A stretch of DNA of 64,000 bases from Stutzerimonas stutzeri (GTDB lineage: Bacteria > Pseudomonadota > Gammaproteobacteria > Pseudomonadales > Pseudomonadaceae). Within the stretch, counting starts at the first letter, position 1; every line of letters begins with the position of its first letter. The stretch lies in assembly GCF_000590475.1 (NCBI RefSeq), contig NZ_CP007441.1, forward strand, positions 351,581 to 415,580. The letters are read 5' to 3'. The notes beneath the pieces are model-generated. The model did no database searches, was not told the DNA's origin, and saw nothing but the letters and a program-made list of their open reading frames with translations. Position numbers and translations under genes: made by a program. Below, piece after piece: positions 26,848-36,112 of this stretch.

Positions 26848-28557
26848 ATGAGTCAGACACTGCTGTCCATACTGGCCTTCGTGCCGCTGGTGCTGGCGGG
26901 GGTACTGCTGATCGGCTTTCGCTGGCCGGCCAAGTACGCAATGCCGCTGGTTTTCGTCCTCACTGCGTTGATCGGGCTAATGGCCTGGGACATGACCTTC
27001 AACCGGGTCCTGGCCTCCACGCTGCAAGGCCTGATTCTCACCGCCGCGATCCTCTGGATCATCTTCGGCGCCATCCTGCTTCTCAATACGCTCAAGCACT
27101 CCGGGGGCATCGCTTCGATTCGTCGTGGTTTCGCCAACGTCAGCCCCGACAAGCGCGTGCAAGTGCTGATCGTGGCCTGGCTGTTCGGCTGCTTCATCGA
27201 GGGCGCCTCAGGCTTCGGTACCCCGGCAGCGGTGGCTGCGCCGCTGCTCGTTGCACTGGGCTTCCCAGCCCTGACAGCGGTGGTGCTGGGGATGATGGTG
27301 CAATCGACACCGGTGTCCTTCGGTGCGGTAGGCACGCCGATTCTGGTGGGGGTCGCAGGTGGTCTTGACCAGGCGACGCTGGGCGGCCAGCTAACGGCAG
27401 CGGGCAGCAGCTGGGACGTGTTCTTCCATCTGATCTTCTCCCGCGTGGCAATCATCCATGCGCTGTGCGGCATCCTGATGCCGTTGATCATGATCTGCAT
27501 CATGACCCGCTTCTTCGGCCGCAACCGGTCGTGGAGCGAAGGCCTGAGCATGGCGCCGTTCGCTATCTTCACTGGCCTGGCGTTCGTCATTCCTTACGCT
27601 GCTGCAGGAGTGTTTCTCGGCCCGGAATTCCCGTCGATGATCGGCGCCCTGGTAGGCCTGGCCATCGTCGTTCCGGCGGCCAAGGCGGGCTTCCTGCTGC
27701 CCAAGAGCAGCTGGGATTTCGCTCCTGCCAGCGAGTGGCCGGTGGAGTGGATGGGCAAGATCGAGATGAAGATCGATGACGTCGCCGGACGCACGCCGAT
27801 CTCCGTACCGATGGCCTGGGCACCTTATTTGCTGCTGGCTGTGTTCCTGGTGCTGTCCCGTATCTTCCCGGCGCTGAAGACCGCGCTGATGTCGGTGAGC
27901 TTCGGCTGGAAGGACATTCTCGGTGAAACCGGCGTTTCTGGCACCCTGGAGCCGCTGTATCTGCCCGGCGGGATTCTCTGCATGGTGGTGCTGGTGACCT
28001 TCTTCCTGCATCGGATGAAGGCCGCTCAGCTGGGCGCTGCCATCTCAGAATCGAGCAAGACGCTACTGGGCGCGGGCTTCGTGCTGATCTTCACCATCCC
28101 GATGGTGCGGATCCTGATCAACTCAGGCGTTAATGGCTCCGATCTTGTGTCGATGCCAGTGGCCATGGCACAGCTGGTGGCTGACAGCGTGGGCAGCGTC
28201 TATCCGTTCTTTGCGCCTGCCGTGGGGGCGCTGGGTGCGTTTATTGCTGGCTCCAATACCGTGTCGAACCTGATGCTCTCGCAGTTCCAGTACAACACCG
28301 CCAGCCTGCTGGGCATTTCCGGCGCGTTGATGGTGGCGCTGCAATCGGTCGGTGCCGCGGCAGGCAACATGATCGCCATTCACAACGTGGTGGCGGCTTC
28401 GGCCACGGTTGGTCTGCTCGGTCGCGAAGGCATCACGCTGCGCAAGACCATGCTGCCGACCCTGTACTACCTCGTGCTGGCAGGTTCCATCGGCCTGATC
28501 GGCTTCTACGTGATGGGTATCAGCGATCCGCTGGTGGGAGTCGCCGCCGCCAGCTAA
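26848..28557 (+). CDS. glcA: Glycolate/lactate permease (GlcA/LldP family)
   Basis: A 569-aa permease of the lactate permease family with about 12-13 membrane segments and the conserved GCFIEGASGFGTPAAVAAPLL and FVAGSNTVSNLM-like (FIAGSNTVSNLMLSQFQ) motifs. Family members take up L-lactate, D-lactate and glycolate. The position directly after glcB in the order glcDEFGBA argues for the glycolate role; lldP is the alternative name. A strong terminator follows the stop. Confidence 0.9.
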   Translation: MSQTLLSILAFVPLVLAGVLLIGFRWPAKYAMPLVFVLTALIGLMAWDMTFNRVLASTLQGLILTAAILWIIFGAILLLNTLKHSGGIASIRRGFANVSPDKRVQVLIVAWLFGCFIEGASGFGTPAAVAAPLLVALGFPALTAVVLGMMVQSTPVSFGAVGTPILVGVAGGLDQATLGGQLTAAGSSWDVFFHLIFSRVAIIHALCGILMPLIMICIMTRFFGRNRSWSEGLSMAPFAIFTGLAFVIPYAAAGVFLGPEFPSMIGALVGLAIVVPAAKAGFLLPKSSWDFAPASEWPVEWMGKIEMKIDDVAGRTPISVPMAWAPYLLLAVFLVLSRIFPALKTALMSVSFGWKDILGETGVSGTLEPLYLPGGILCMVVLVTFFLHRMKAAQLGAAISESSKTLLGAGFVLIFTIPMVRILINSGVNGSDLVSMPVAMAQLVADSVGSVYPFFAPAVGALGAFIAGSNTVSNLMLSQFQYNTASLLGISGALMVALQSVGAAAGNMIAIHNVVAASATVGLLGREGITLRKTMLPTLYYLVLAGSIGLIGFYVMGISDPLVGVAAAS

Positions 28558-28574
28558 TGGCGTGCATGACCCGG

Positions 28575-28604
28575 ACGGGCGGCCTAGGCCGCCCGTTTTA
28601 TTTT
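28575..28604 (+). terminator. Rho-independent terminator after glcA
   Basis: Perfect 10-bp stem ACGGGCGGCC / GGCCGCCCGT around TA, followed by TTTATTTT. It ends the glc operon 17 bp after the stop. Confidence 0.9.
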
Positions 28605-28714
28605 GTCCGGAAAAACTTTCACCGGCTCCCGGTCTATCACCGGATGCCGGCATTTGGCGGTTCGCAGTGTTCTGGTATAGCGTGCAGCGCAACCGAGACT
28701 GATCGAGGTGGACG

Positions 28715-28882
28715 ATGAAAAAGTGGCAATGCGTGGTGTGCGGATTCATCTATGACGAAGCCGAGGGCTGGCCTGACGACGGCATCGCCCCGGGCACCGC
28801 CTGGGAAGACGTGCCGGAAGACTGGCTCTGCCCCGACTGCGGCGTCGGCAAGATGGATTTCGAAATGATCGCGATTGGCTGA
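28715..28882 (+). CDS. rubA: Rubredoxin
   Basis: A 55-aa one-iron electron carrier. It starts MKKWQCVVCGFIYDEAEG and has the second iron-binding pair in WLCPDCGVGK, so all four Cys ligands are present. GAGGTGGACG precedes the ATG. The reductase gene begins 1 bp after the stop, giving a two-gene electron-transfer operon. The glc terminator lies upstream, so it has its own promoter. Confidence 0.95.
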   Translation: MKKWQCVVCGFIYDEAEGWPDDGIAPGTAWEDVPEDWLCPDCGVGKMDFEMIAIG

Positions 28883-28883
28883 T

Positions 28884-30086
28884 ATGAACGAATCGAATCC
28901 CAAAGATGCTCCGCTGGTCATCATCGGCACCGGGTTGGCCGGCTACAACCTGGCCCGGGAGTTCCGCAAGCTCGATAGCCAGACGCCGTTATTGCTGATT
29001 ACCGCAGACGACGGCCGCTCTTACTCGAAGCCGATGCTCTCGACCGGCTTTACCATGAACAAGGATGCCGACGCCCTCGGTATGACGGTCGCCGGGACGA
29101 TGGCGATCCAGCTCAACGCCGAGGTCCGCACCCATACCCGGGTGACGCGTCTCGATCCGGCGAGTCGTCGCGTCTGGATCGGCAACGAGCCCGTGCCCTA
29201 CCGCGATCTGGTCATCGCCTGGGGTGCACAGACGATTAACGTGCCGGTTGCCGGCGATGCGCAGGACGCCATCTTCCCGATCAACGACCTGCTCGATTAC
29301 GGCCGCTTTCGCGAGGCGGCGCACGGCAAGCGCCGCGTGCTGATCCTCGGGGCTGGGCTGATTGGCTGCGAATTCGCCAACGACCTGCTGCAAGGCGGCT
29401 ACGAAGTCGAACTGGTGGCGCCTTGCGAGCAGATCATGCCTTCACTGCTGCCGGTCGAACCGGCCGCGGCGGTGCAGCGCGGACTGGAATCACTGGGTGC
29501 GCGGTTTCATCTGGGGCCGGTGCTCGAGACGCTCGAGCGGCAGGGCGATGCCCTGCAGGCGCAACTGTCGGACGGTCAGCGAATCGACTGCGATCTTGTG
29601 GTTAGCGCCGTCGGCTTGCGACCACGTACCGAGCTGGCCGAGGCGGCCGGTTTGCAGGTCAATCGCGGCATCGAAGTCGATCGCCTGCTGCAGACGTCGT
29701 TCGAGCACGTCTATGCCTTGGGCGATTGTGCCGAGGTTGAAGGGCTCAACCTGCTCTATGTGATGCCGCTGATGAGCGGCGTGCGTGCGCTGGCCAAAAC
29801 CCTGGCTGGCCAGCCTACGCCCGTGACCTACGGGCCTATGCCGATCACCGTGAAAACCCCGGTTTGCCCGCTGGTGGTGTCGCCGCCTGCAGCGGGTAGC
29901 GAAGGCAGCTGGAACGTCGAGGGCGAAGGCAATGACCTCAAGGCGCTGTACCGCGGGGTAGACGGCCGTCTGCTGGGCTATGCCCTGACCGGAACGGCGG
30001 TTCAGGAGCGTTTGGCGTTGAATAAGCAGCTTCCACCCGTGTTGGCGGAAGTGCCTCAAGTTCTGTCGTTAAAGTCTCCAGATTGA
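28884..30086 (+). CDS. rubB: Rubredoxin-NAD(+) reductase
   Basis: A 400-aa FAD-dependent pyridine-nucleotide-disulfide-type reductase. FAD site VIIGTGLAGYNLAREF near the N-terminus, NAD site VLILGAGLIGCEFAND, and the second FAD contact VYALGDCAEVEG. It reduces rubredoxin with NADH in alkane oxidation or oxidative-stress pathways; no alkane hydroxylase is nearby, so a general role is more likely. ATG at 28884 directly follows the rubA stop. PA5349-type homologue by position. Confidence 0.92.
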   Translation: MNESNPKDAPLVIIGTGLAGYNLAREFRKLDSQTPLLLITADDGRSYSKPMLSTGFTMNKDADALGMTVAGTMAIQLNAEVRTHTRVTRLDPASRRVWIGNEPVPYRDLVIAWGAQTINVPVAGDAQDAIFPINDLLDYGRFREAAHGKRRVLILGAGLIGCEFANDLLQGGYEVELVAPCEQIMPSLLPVEPAAAVQRGLESLGARFHLGPVLETLERQGDALQAQLSDGQRIDCDLVVSAVGLRPRTELAEAAGLQVNRGIEVDRLLQTSFEHVYALGDCAEVEGLNLLYVMPLMSGVRALAKTLAGQPTPVTYGPMPITVKTPVCPLVVSPPAAGSEGSWNVEGEGNDLKALYRGVDGRLLGYALTGTAVQERLALNKQLPPVLAEVPQVLSLKSPD

Positions 30087-30236
30087 TCCGGGAAAGCGCT
30101 GGCGGGGGCTGGCGCGAGTGCTATCAGCGTGCCATGCTCCCTGTGGCGCTGCCGCAGTGTAGAGCTGTTGCAGCGCGTCGGAACGCTGTTCGGAGAACAG
30201 CGAAGCAGAACAACAATAAAGTCTTAGAGGCTACCC

Positions 30237-30509
30237 ATGCGCAAACCGGAACTCGCAGCCGCCATCGCCGACAAGGCCGATCTCACCAAGGATCAGGCCA
30301 ACCGTGTACTCAACGCCGTACTGGATGAAATCACCAACGCGCTGAACCGCAAGGACAGCGTGACCCTGGTTGGTTTCGGTACCTTCATTCAGCGTCATCG
30401 AGGTGCTCGTACGGGCAAGAACCCGCAGACGGGCGAGCCCGTCACCATCAAGGCCAGCAATACCGTGGCTTTCAAGCCGGGAAAGATGCTGAAAGACGCG
30501 ATCAACTGA
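30237..30509 (+). CDS. hupA: DNA-binding protein HU-alpha
   Basis: A 90-aa HU/IHF-family nucleoid protein. It has KPELAAAIADKADLTKDQA at the start, VTLVGFGTF, and the DNA-contacting arm RHRGARTGKNPQTGEPV with the intercalating Pro. It bends DNA non-specifically. It is monocistronic, with a 150-bp promoter region upstream and a terminator downstream, and sits next to the rubredoxin genes as in P. aeruginosa. Confidence 0.96.
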   Translation: MRKPELAAAIADKADLTKDQANRVLNAVLDEITNALNRKDSVTLVGFGTFIQRHRGARTGKNPQTGEPVTIKASNTVAFKPGKMLKDAIN

Positions 30510-30519
30510 TGCCGCGTCG

Positions 30520-30547
30520 CCCGGGGCCGGCCAGGCTCCGGGTGTTT
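30520..30547 (+). terminator. Putative terminator after hupA
   Basis: CCCGGGGCC / GGCTCCGGG stem (one G-U pair) with a 5-nt loop, followed by TGTTT. It begins 10 bp after the hupA stop. Confidence 0.6.
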
Positions 30548-30622
30548 CCTCGTACGCAATGCTAGAAAATCAGCAATAAGTCGCTACAATGCGCGAAATT
30601 TCACTATCTGTATGGAACATGC

Positions 30623-31009
30623 ATGAAATTTCGTTTTCTCCTCTGGATGCTTGGCCGTTTGATGGCCAAGGCCAGCCGCACGAATCCTGACTTCCAGAAG
30701 CAACTCGGTGACAAGGACCTGACCTTCCAGCTGCATACCCTCGACGGCAAAGTGGCGCGCCACTACCGGGTCAAGGAGCAGCGCGTCACCAGTCACGGCG
30801 GGCCAGCGACCGAACCGGCCTTCGCCATCGGCTTCAAGGACAGCGCCTACGGTTTCGCCACCATGAACGCCAAGAACAAGCAACTGGCCTTTATGCAGGG
30901 CATCCAGAACAAAGAGATCCAGATCCAGGGCAACCCCGCGCTGGTGATGTGGTTCCAGGGCCTGACCAAGTACCTCAAGCCACGCAAGAAAAAGCCCGTA
31001 GCGGCGTGA
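30623..31009 (+). CDS. SCP2 sterol-binding-domain protein
   Basis: 128 aa, with the SCP2-like lipid-binding fold pattern (DLTFQLHTLDGKVARHYRV, PAFAIGFKDSAYGFATM, KEIQIQGNPALVMWFQGL) and a basic C-terminal tail (KYLKPRKKKPVAA). It probably binds a hydrophobic ligand or acts in a lipid-linked pathway; no specific function can be assigned. It is a single gene between hupA and the RND operon. Confidence 0.75.
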   Translation: MKFRFLLWMLGRLMAKASRTNPDFQKQLGDKDLTFQLHTLDGKVARHYRVKEQRVTSHGGPATEPAFAIGFKDSAYGFATMNAKNKQLAFMQGIQNKEIQIQGNPALVMWFQGLTKYLKPRKKKPVAA

Positions 31010-31071
31010 GTCGTTGGCGCTTCCAACCCGACCGAGACGCTCTGGCGGGCTTCGGTTCGCCGGGCTCCTCG

Positions 31072-31087
31072 CTGACAGTTTTGTCAG
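31072..31087. promoter_or_regulatory. Candidate operator upstream of the RND operon
   Basis: A perfect CTGACA-N4-TGTCAG palindrome 82 bp before the RND adaptor start. Heavy-metal-type response regulators such as the one encoded in this cluster bind symmetric or repeated sites at such positions. The assignment is an inference from symmetry and location. Confidence 0.4.
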
Positions 31088-31168
31088 CTTATGGTCACCC
31101 TGCTGACCGGAACAGCGGGTTATAAGAAGAACTTCGAACTCCCTTTGCACTCGTTCCGGCGTTCCTCT

Positions 31169-32332
31169 ATGCGTACACGATACAAAGCAATCCTGGCCCT
31201 GGGCGTACTGGCGCTGCTGGTACTCACCGCGCGCTGGCTGGTTGCCGAGCCCTCTGTGGCTCCAGTGGCAAAACCCAAACCGGTTCCTGTTCGCGTGGTT
31301 CGTGTCCAGCAGCAGGACGTGACCGACTATGCAAGCGGCATAGGCCGGGTCACGTCGCTGCATAGCGTGGTGATACGCACCCAGATCGACGGCAAGCTGG
31401 TCGGTCTGCACGTCAAGGAAGGGCAATGGGTCAAATCGGGCGATCTGCTCGCGACCATTGACGACCGTGCCTTACGGGCCAGTCTCGCCGAGGCCAGGGC
31501 TCAGCTCGGGCAAAGCCGGGCGCAATTGAAGGGCGCGGAAATCGACCTGAATCGCTACCGCCAGCTGATTGCCGAAAACGGGGTGTCCCGGCAGACCTTC
31601 GATCAGCAGCAGGCACTGTTCAATCAGCTCAAGGCGACCGTCGCCGGGCACGAGGCTGCGATCGCCGCAGCCCAGGTGCAACTTTCGCACACCCGCATCC
31701 TCTCGCCAGTCACGGGTCGGGTGGGCATTCGCAATGTGGACGAAGGCAACTTCCTTCTTGCCAGTGATGCCCAGGGGTTGTTCACGGTTACGCAGATGGC
31801 CCCGATCGCGGTTGAGTTCTCCATGCCGCAATCGATGTTGCCCAGGTTGCAGCAGTTGCTCGAGGCGCCGCAGGCCGCGCGCGTGATCGCTTTCAACAGC
31901 GATGGCGCGCTCGGGGAGGTATCGCTTGGCGAGGGCCGGCTGCGACTGATCGATAATCAGATTTCGGCGACCACTGGCACGCTGCGGGCCAAGGCCGAAT
32001 TCGAGAACAACGAGCAAGCGCTCTGGCCCGGCCAACTGGTAAACGTCAAGGTGCAGACGGCGCTTTATTCGGATGTGTTGACCGTGCCGCCCAAAGCGGT
32101 GTTGCGCGGGCTGGACAATCATTTCGTCTATCGGCTCAACGGCAATGTCGCCGAGGTCCAGCCGGTGGAAGTCATCCATCAGAGCGATGAGCTGTTCATC
32201 ATCGAGGGTGTGCAAGCCGGCGATGCCATCGTCAGCGATGGCCAGTCTCGGCTCAAACCAGGTATCGAGGTCGAGCCGCTGGGTGAGGGGCCGGCATCTG
32301 ACCAGACGGCTGCACGGCAGGCCCAACCATGA
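31169..32332 (+). CDS. RND efflux periplasmic adaptor (membrane fusion protein)
   Basis: A 387-aa MFP/HlyD-type adaptor. An N-terminal membrane anchor (AILALGVLALLVLTARWLV) is followed by a barrel-lipoyl-hairpin architecture: lipoyl half IDGKLVGLHVKEGQWVKSGD, a coiled-coil hairpin rich in Ala/Gln, the second lipoyl half LSHTRILSPVTGRVG, and a beta-barrel. It links the RND pump to an outer-membrane channel. The ATG at 31169 was chosen to place the anchor at the N-terminus; ATG 31091 is an alternative. It overlaps the pump gene by 4 bp. No outer-membrane factor gene is in the cluster. Confidence 0.9.
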   Translation: MRTRYKAILALGVLALLVLTARWLVAEPSVAPVAKPKPVPVRVVRVQQQDVTDYASGIGRVTSLHSVVIRTQIDGKLVGLHVKEGQWVKSGDLLATIDDRALRASLAEARAQLGQSRAQLKGAEIDLNRYRQLIAENGVSRQTFDQQQALFNQLKATVAGHEAAIAAAQVQLSHTRILSPVTGRVGIRNVDEGNFLLASDAQGLFTVTQMAPIAVEFSMPQSMLPRLQQLLEAPQAARVIAFNSDGALGEVSLGEGRLRLIDNQISATTGTLRAKAEFENNEQALWPGQLVNVKVQTALYSDVLTVPPKAVLRGLDNHFVYRLNGNVAEVQPVEVIHQSDELFIIEGVQAGDAIVSDGQSRLKPGIEVEPLGEGPASDQTAARQAQP

Positions 32333-35300
32333 ATGGCCGCGGCTCGGTTTCCACCTGGTGCATACATCATCCGGTCGCTACGCTGCTGTTGACCGTAGCG
32401 ATGCTTTTGATGGGGCTGATCGCCTATCCGCGATTGCCGGTTGCGCCGCTGCCAGAAGCCGAATTCCCCACCATCGAGGTCTCTGCGCAGTTGCCCGGCG
32501 CCAGCCCGGAGACGATGGCGTCATCGGTAGCCACACCGCTGGAGGTGCAGTTCAGCTCGATCGCCGGCATGAGCCAGATGACCTCCAGCAGTGCGCTGGG
32601 CTCGACCAAGCTGATCCTGCAGTTTTCCCTCGACAAGAGCATCGACACCGCTGCGCAGGAGGTCCAGGCGGCGATCAGCAGCGCCGCGGGCAAGTTGCCG
32701 CAGGACATGCCCAGCCTGCCCACCTGGCGAAAGGTCAATCCGGCCGACAGTCCGGTGCTCGTGCTTACGGTGCGCTCCACACTGATGCCCGCCACTGAGC
32801 TCAGCGATCAAGTGGAAACGGTGTTGGCCCGGCAGATCAGCCAGATCGACGGTGTGGGGCTGATCAACATCACCGGCCAGCGCCGTCCGGCTATCCGCGT
32901 GCAAGCCTCGCCGGACAAACTGGCGGCTGTGGGCCTTACCCTGACCGATATCCGCCAGGCGATTCAGAGCACCAACCTGAACCTGGCCAAAGGCGCGCTA
33001 TACGGCGAGTCGAGCATTTCCAGCCTTGCGACCAATGACCAACTGTTCCAGCCGGCAGAGTACGAGCGGTTAGTTATCGCTTACGTCGACGGTGCACCGG
33101 TCCAGCTCAAAGATGTCGCTCAGGTCTTTGCGGGCTCGGAAGACGACTACGTGCAGGCGTGGGCTGGCGAGGAGCCGAGTCTCAATCTGGTGATCAGACG
33201 TCAACCGGGCGCCAACATCGTCGAGACGGTCGACCGCATTCAGGCTGCCTTGCCGCGTCTGCGGGCCGCGCTACCAGCTTCGATCGAAGTAGCAGTGCTC
33301 AATGACCGCACCGGGACCATCCGCGCGTCGTTGCATGAAGTGGAACTCACCCTGCTGATCGCCGTGGTATTGGTGATCGGGGTGATGGCGCTGTTTCTGC
33401 GGCAATGGTCGGCAACGCTCATTGTCTCCAGTGTGCTCGGCGTTTCGCTGGTCGCTTCGTTTGCGTTGATGTACCTGTTCGGATTCAGCCTCAACAACCT
33501 GACGTTGGTGGCCATTGTGATTGCGGTGGGCTTTGTCGTCGACGATGCCATCGTGGTGATCGAGAACATTCACCGGCATCTCGAAGCGGGCGAAAGCAGC
33601 CGTGAGGCGGCGATCAAGGGCGCCAGCGAAATCGGCTTTACCGTCGTGTCCATCAGCGTGTCGCTGATCGCCGCCTTCATACCGCTGCTGTTTATGGGCG
33701 GGGTCGTGGGGCGGCTGTTCAAGGAATTCGCACTCACCGCCACCTCGACCATTCTGATATCGGTGGTGGTGTCGCTGACCTTGGCGCCGACGTTGGCGGC
33801 GCTGTTCATGCGGCCTCCCGAGCATAAGGCCGGGGCTCGTCCCGGCATCGGCGAGCGGCTGCGGGCGCGTTATGCCAAGGGCTTGCATCGTGCATTGGCC
33901 CATCAGCGATTGATGTTGGGCTTGTTCAGCCTGACCTTGGCGCTCGCGGTGGCAGGCTACGTATTTATCCCCAAAGGCTTTTTCCCCATCCAGGACACCG
34001 GCTTCATCCTCGGCACGAGCGAGGCAGCGGCGGATGTGTCCTATCCCGACATGGTCGAGAAGCACCTTGCGCTGGCCAGAATTGTCAGTGCCGATCCGGC
34101 CGTGCGGGCTTTTTCCCATGCGGTCGGTGCGACGGGCAGCAACCAGACCATCGCCAATGGCCGCTTCTGGATCTCGCTGAAGGACCGCGACCAGCGCGAC
34201 GTGTCCGCCAGTGAATTCATTGATCGGGTGCGCAGCAAGCTCAGCGCCGTGCCCGGGATCGTCCTGTACCTGCGTGCAGGCCAGGACATCAACCTCAGCG
34301 CCGGCCCCAGCCGCAGCCAGTATCAGTATGTGCTCAAGGGCAATGACGGTCCGACGCTCAACGCCTGGACCGAGCGACTGACCGAGCGGCTACGGCAGAA
34401 TCCGGCATTCCGGGACCTTTCGAATGACTTGCAGCTGGGCGGTAGCACCACCCACATCAGCATCGATCGCGTCGCGGCGGGGCGGTTCGGCCTGACGATT
34501 AACGATGTCGACCAAGCGCTGTACGATGCCTTTGGCCAGCGCCAGATCAGCGAGTATCAGACCGAGACGAACCAATACAACATCATCCTGGAGGTGAGTC
34601 AGCATCACCGCGGGAGCGCGCAAAGCCTGGATTACTTCTACCTGCGCTCGCCGCTGAGTGGCGAGATGGTGCCGCTGTTCGCGGTGGCGAAAGTCGACGC
34701 ACCGGTCAGCGGCCCCTTGTCGATCAGCCACGACGGCATGTCGCCGGCGGCCAATCTTTCGTTCAACCTCGCCGCGGGCGTTGCCCTGGGCGATGCGGTG
34801 TCGATGCTCGAACAGGCGAAAAACGAGATCGGCATGCCAGCCGAAATCAGTGGTAGCTTTCAGGGGGCCGCGCAGGCATTCCAGAGTTCGCTGGCGAGTC
34901 AGCCATGGCTGATCCTTGCGGCGCTGGTCGCGGTCTACATTATCCTCGGTGTGCTGTACGAGAGCTTCGTCCATCCCCTGACCATTATTTCCACCTTGCC
35001 TTCGGCCGGGCTTGGCGCGCTGGTGATGCTCTGGCTGTTCGGCCAGGATTTTTCGATCATGGCGCTGATCGGGCTGGTGCTGTTGATTGGCATCGTCAAG
35101 AAAAATGGCATTCTGATGATCGATTTCGCCCTGGACGCCCAGCGCAGGCGCGGGCTATCGCCTCGGGAGGCCATCTACGAAGCGGGCGTGACCCGCTTCC
35201 GGCCCATCATCATGACCACGCTCGCGGCCATGCTCGGCGCGGTGCCGCTGATCATCGGCTCAGGCCCTGGTGCGGAGTTGCGCCAGCCTCTGGGCATCGC

Positions 35301-35424
35301 GGTGGTCGGCGGTTTGCTGGTCAGCCAGGCGCTGACGTTGTTTACGACACCGGTCATATACTTGTGGCTGGAGCGGCTGTTTCATCGCCGCGCGCCCGAA
35401 TTCCAACCGGCGATCGATCACTGA
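32329..35424 (+). CDS. RND efflux pump inner-membrane transporter (HAE1-like)
   Basis: A 1031-aa, 12-segment proton-driven pump. It has the two large periplasmic loops and the TM4 proton-relay motif GFVVDDAIVVIENIHRHLE with adjacent Asp residues. The N-terminus (HPVATLLLTVAMLLMGLIAYPRLPVAPLPE region) resembles MdtB/MdtC-type multidrug pumps more than CusA/CzcA metal pumps. The gene starts within the adaptor stop (ATGA) and is followed after 10 bp by its response regulator. The substrate is unknown. Confidence 0.92.
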   Translation: MNGRGSVSTWCIHHPVATLLLTVAMLLMGLIAYPRLPVAPLPEAEFPTIEVSAQLPGASPETMASSVATPLEVQFSSIAGMSQMTSSSALGSTKLILQFSLDKSIDTAAQEVQAAISSAAGKLPQDMPSLPTWRKVNPADSPVLVLTVRSTLMPATELSDQVETVLARQISQIDGVGLINITGQRRPAIRVQASPDKLAAVGLTLTDIRQAIQSTNLNLAKGALYGESSISSLATNDQLFQPAEYERLVIAYVDGAPVQLKDVAQVFAGSEDDYVQAWAGEEPSLNLVIRRQPGANIVETVDRIQAALPRLRAALPASIEVAVLNDRTGTIRASLHEVELTLLIAVVLVIGVMALFLRQWSATLIVSSVLGVSLVASFALMYLFGFSLNNLTLVAIVIAVGFVVDDAIVVIENIHRHLEAGESSREAAIKGASEIGFTVVSISVSLIAAFIPLLFMGGVVGRLFKEFALTATSTILISVVVSLTLAPTLAALFMRPPEHKAGARPGIGERLRARYAKGLHRALAHQRLMLGLFSLTLALAVAGYVFIPKGFFPIQDTGFILGTSEAAADVSYPDMVEKHLALARIVSADPAVRAFSHAVGATGSNQTIANGRFWISLKDRDQRDVSASEFIDRVRSKLSAVPGIVLYLRAGQDINLSAGPSRSQYQYVLKGNDGPTLNAWTERLTERLRQNPAFRDLSNDLQLGGSTTHISIDRVAAGRFGLTINDVDQALYDAFGQRQISEYQTETNQYNIILEVSQHHRGSAQSLDYFYLRSPLSGEMVPLFAVAKVDAPVSGPLSISHDGMSPAANLSFNLAAGVALGDAVSMLEQAKNEIGMPAEISGSFQGAAQAFQSSLASQPWLILAALVAVYIILGVLYESFVHPLTIISTLPSAGLGALVMLWLFGQDFSIMALIGLVLLIGIVKKNGILMIDFALDAQRRRGLSPREAIYEAGVTRFRPIIMTTLAAMLGAVPLIIGSGPGAELRQPLGIAVVGGLLVSQALTLFTTPVIYLWLERLFHRRAPEFQPAIDH

Positions 35425-35434
35425 GGCTGACGCC

Positions 35435-36112
35435 ATGCGTGTTCTGGTTATCGAAGACGAGGAAAAAACCGCGGATTATCTGCACCGGGGCCTGACCGAG
35501 CAGGGCTATACCGTCGACCGCGCGCCGGATGGCATCGAAGGTCTGCATCTGGCGCTCGAGCGTGACTATGCCGTGATCATCCTCGACGTGATGCTGCCGG
35601 GCCTGGACGGGTTCGGCGTGCTGCGCAGTTTGCGCGCGCGCAAGCAGACGCCGGTGATCATGCTCACCGCGCGCGAGCGAGTGGAGGATCGCGTACGGGG
35701 TCTGCGCGAAGGCGCCGACGACTACTTGGGCAAACCCTTTTCGTTTCTGGAGCTGGTGGCGCGCCTCCAGGCACTTACGCGCCGAGGCGGCGGACATGAA
35801 CCGGTGCAGATCACAATCGCCGATCTCTGGGTCGATCTGATCAGCCGCAAGGCCACCCGCGCCGAAACCCGCCTCGATCTCACCGCCAAAGAGTTTTCGC
35901 TGCTCAGTGTACTGGCGCGCCAGCACGGCGAGATCCTCTCCAAGACGGCCATTGCCGAGATGGTCTGGGACATCAACTTCGACAGCGATGCGAATGTGGT
36001 CGAGGTGGCGATCAAGCGGCTGCGGGCCAAGCTCGACGGCCCGTTCGAGCACAAGCTGCTGCACACCATCCGTGGCATGGGGTACGTGCTGGAAGACCGT
36101 CGTGTCCACTGA
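35435..36112 (+). CDS. OmpR-family response regulator (CusR/IrlR type)
   Basis: 225 aa. The receiver has acidic E7-D8-E9, phospho-acceptor D51 (IILDVMLPGLDG) and K in LGKPFSFLELVARL, followed by a winged helix (LTAKEFSLLSVLARQHGEILSK; VVEVAIKRLRAKLD). It is similar in type to heavy-metal regulators CusR/CopR. It is the third gene of the RND operon and overlaps the kinase gene by 11 bp. It probably controls the operon, possibly through the palindrome at 31072-31087. Confidence 0.92.
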   Translation: MRVLVIEDEEKTADYLHRGLTEQGYTVDRAPDGIEGLHLALERDYAVIILDVMLPGLDGFGVLRSLRARKQTPVIMLTARERVEDRVRGLREGADDYLGKPFSFLELVARLQALTRRGGGHEPVQITIADLWVDLISRKATRAETRLDLTAKEFSLLSVLARQHGEILSKTAIAEMVWDINFDSDANVVEVAIKRLRAKLDGPFEHKLLHTIRGMGYVLEDRRVH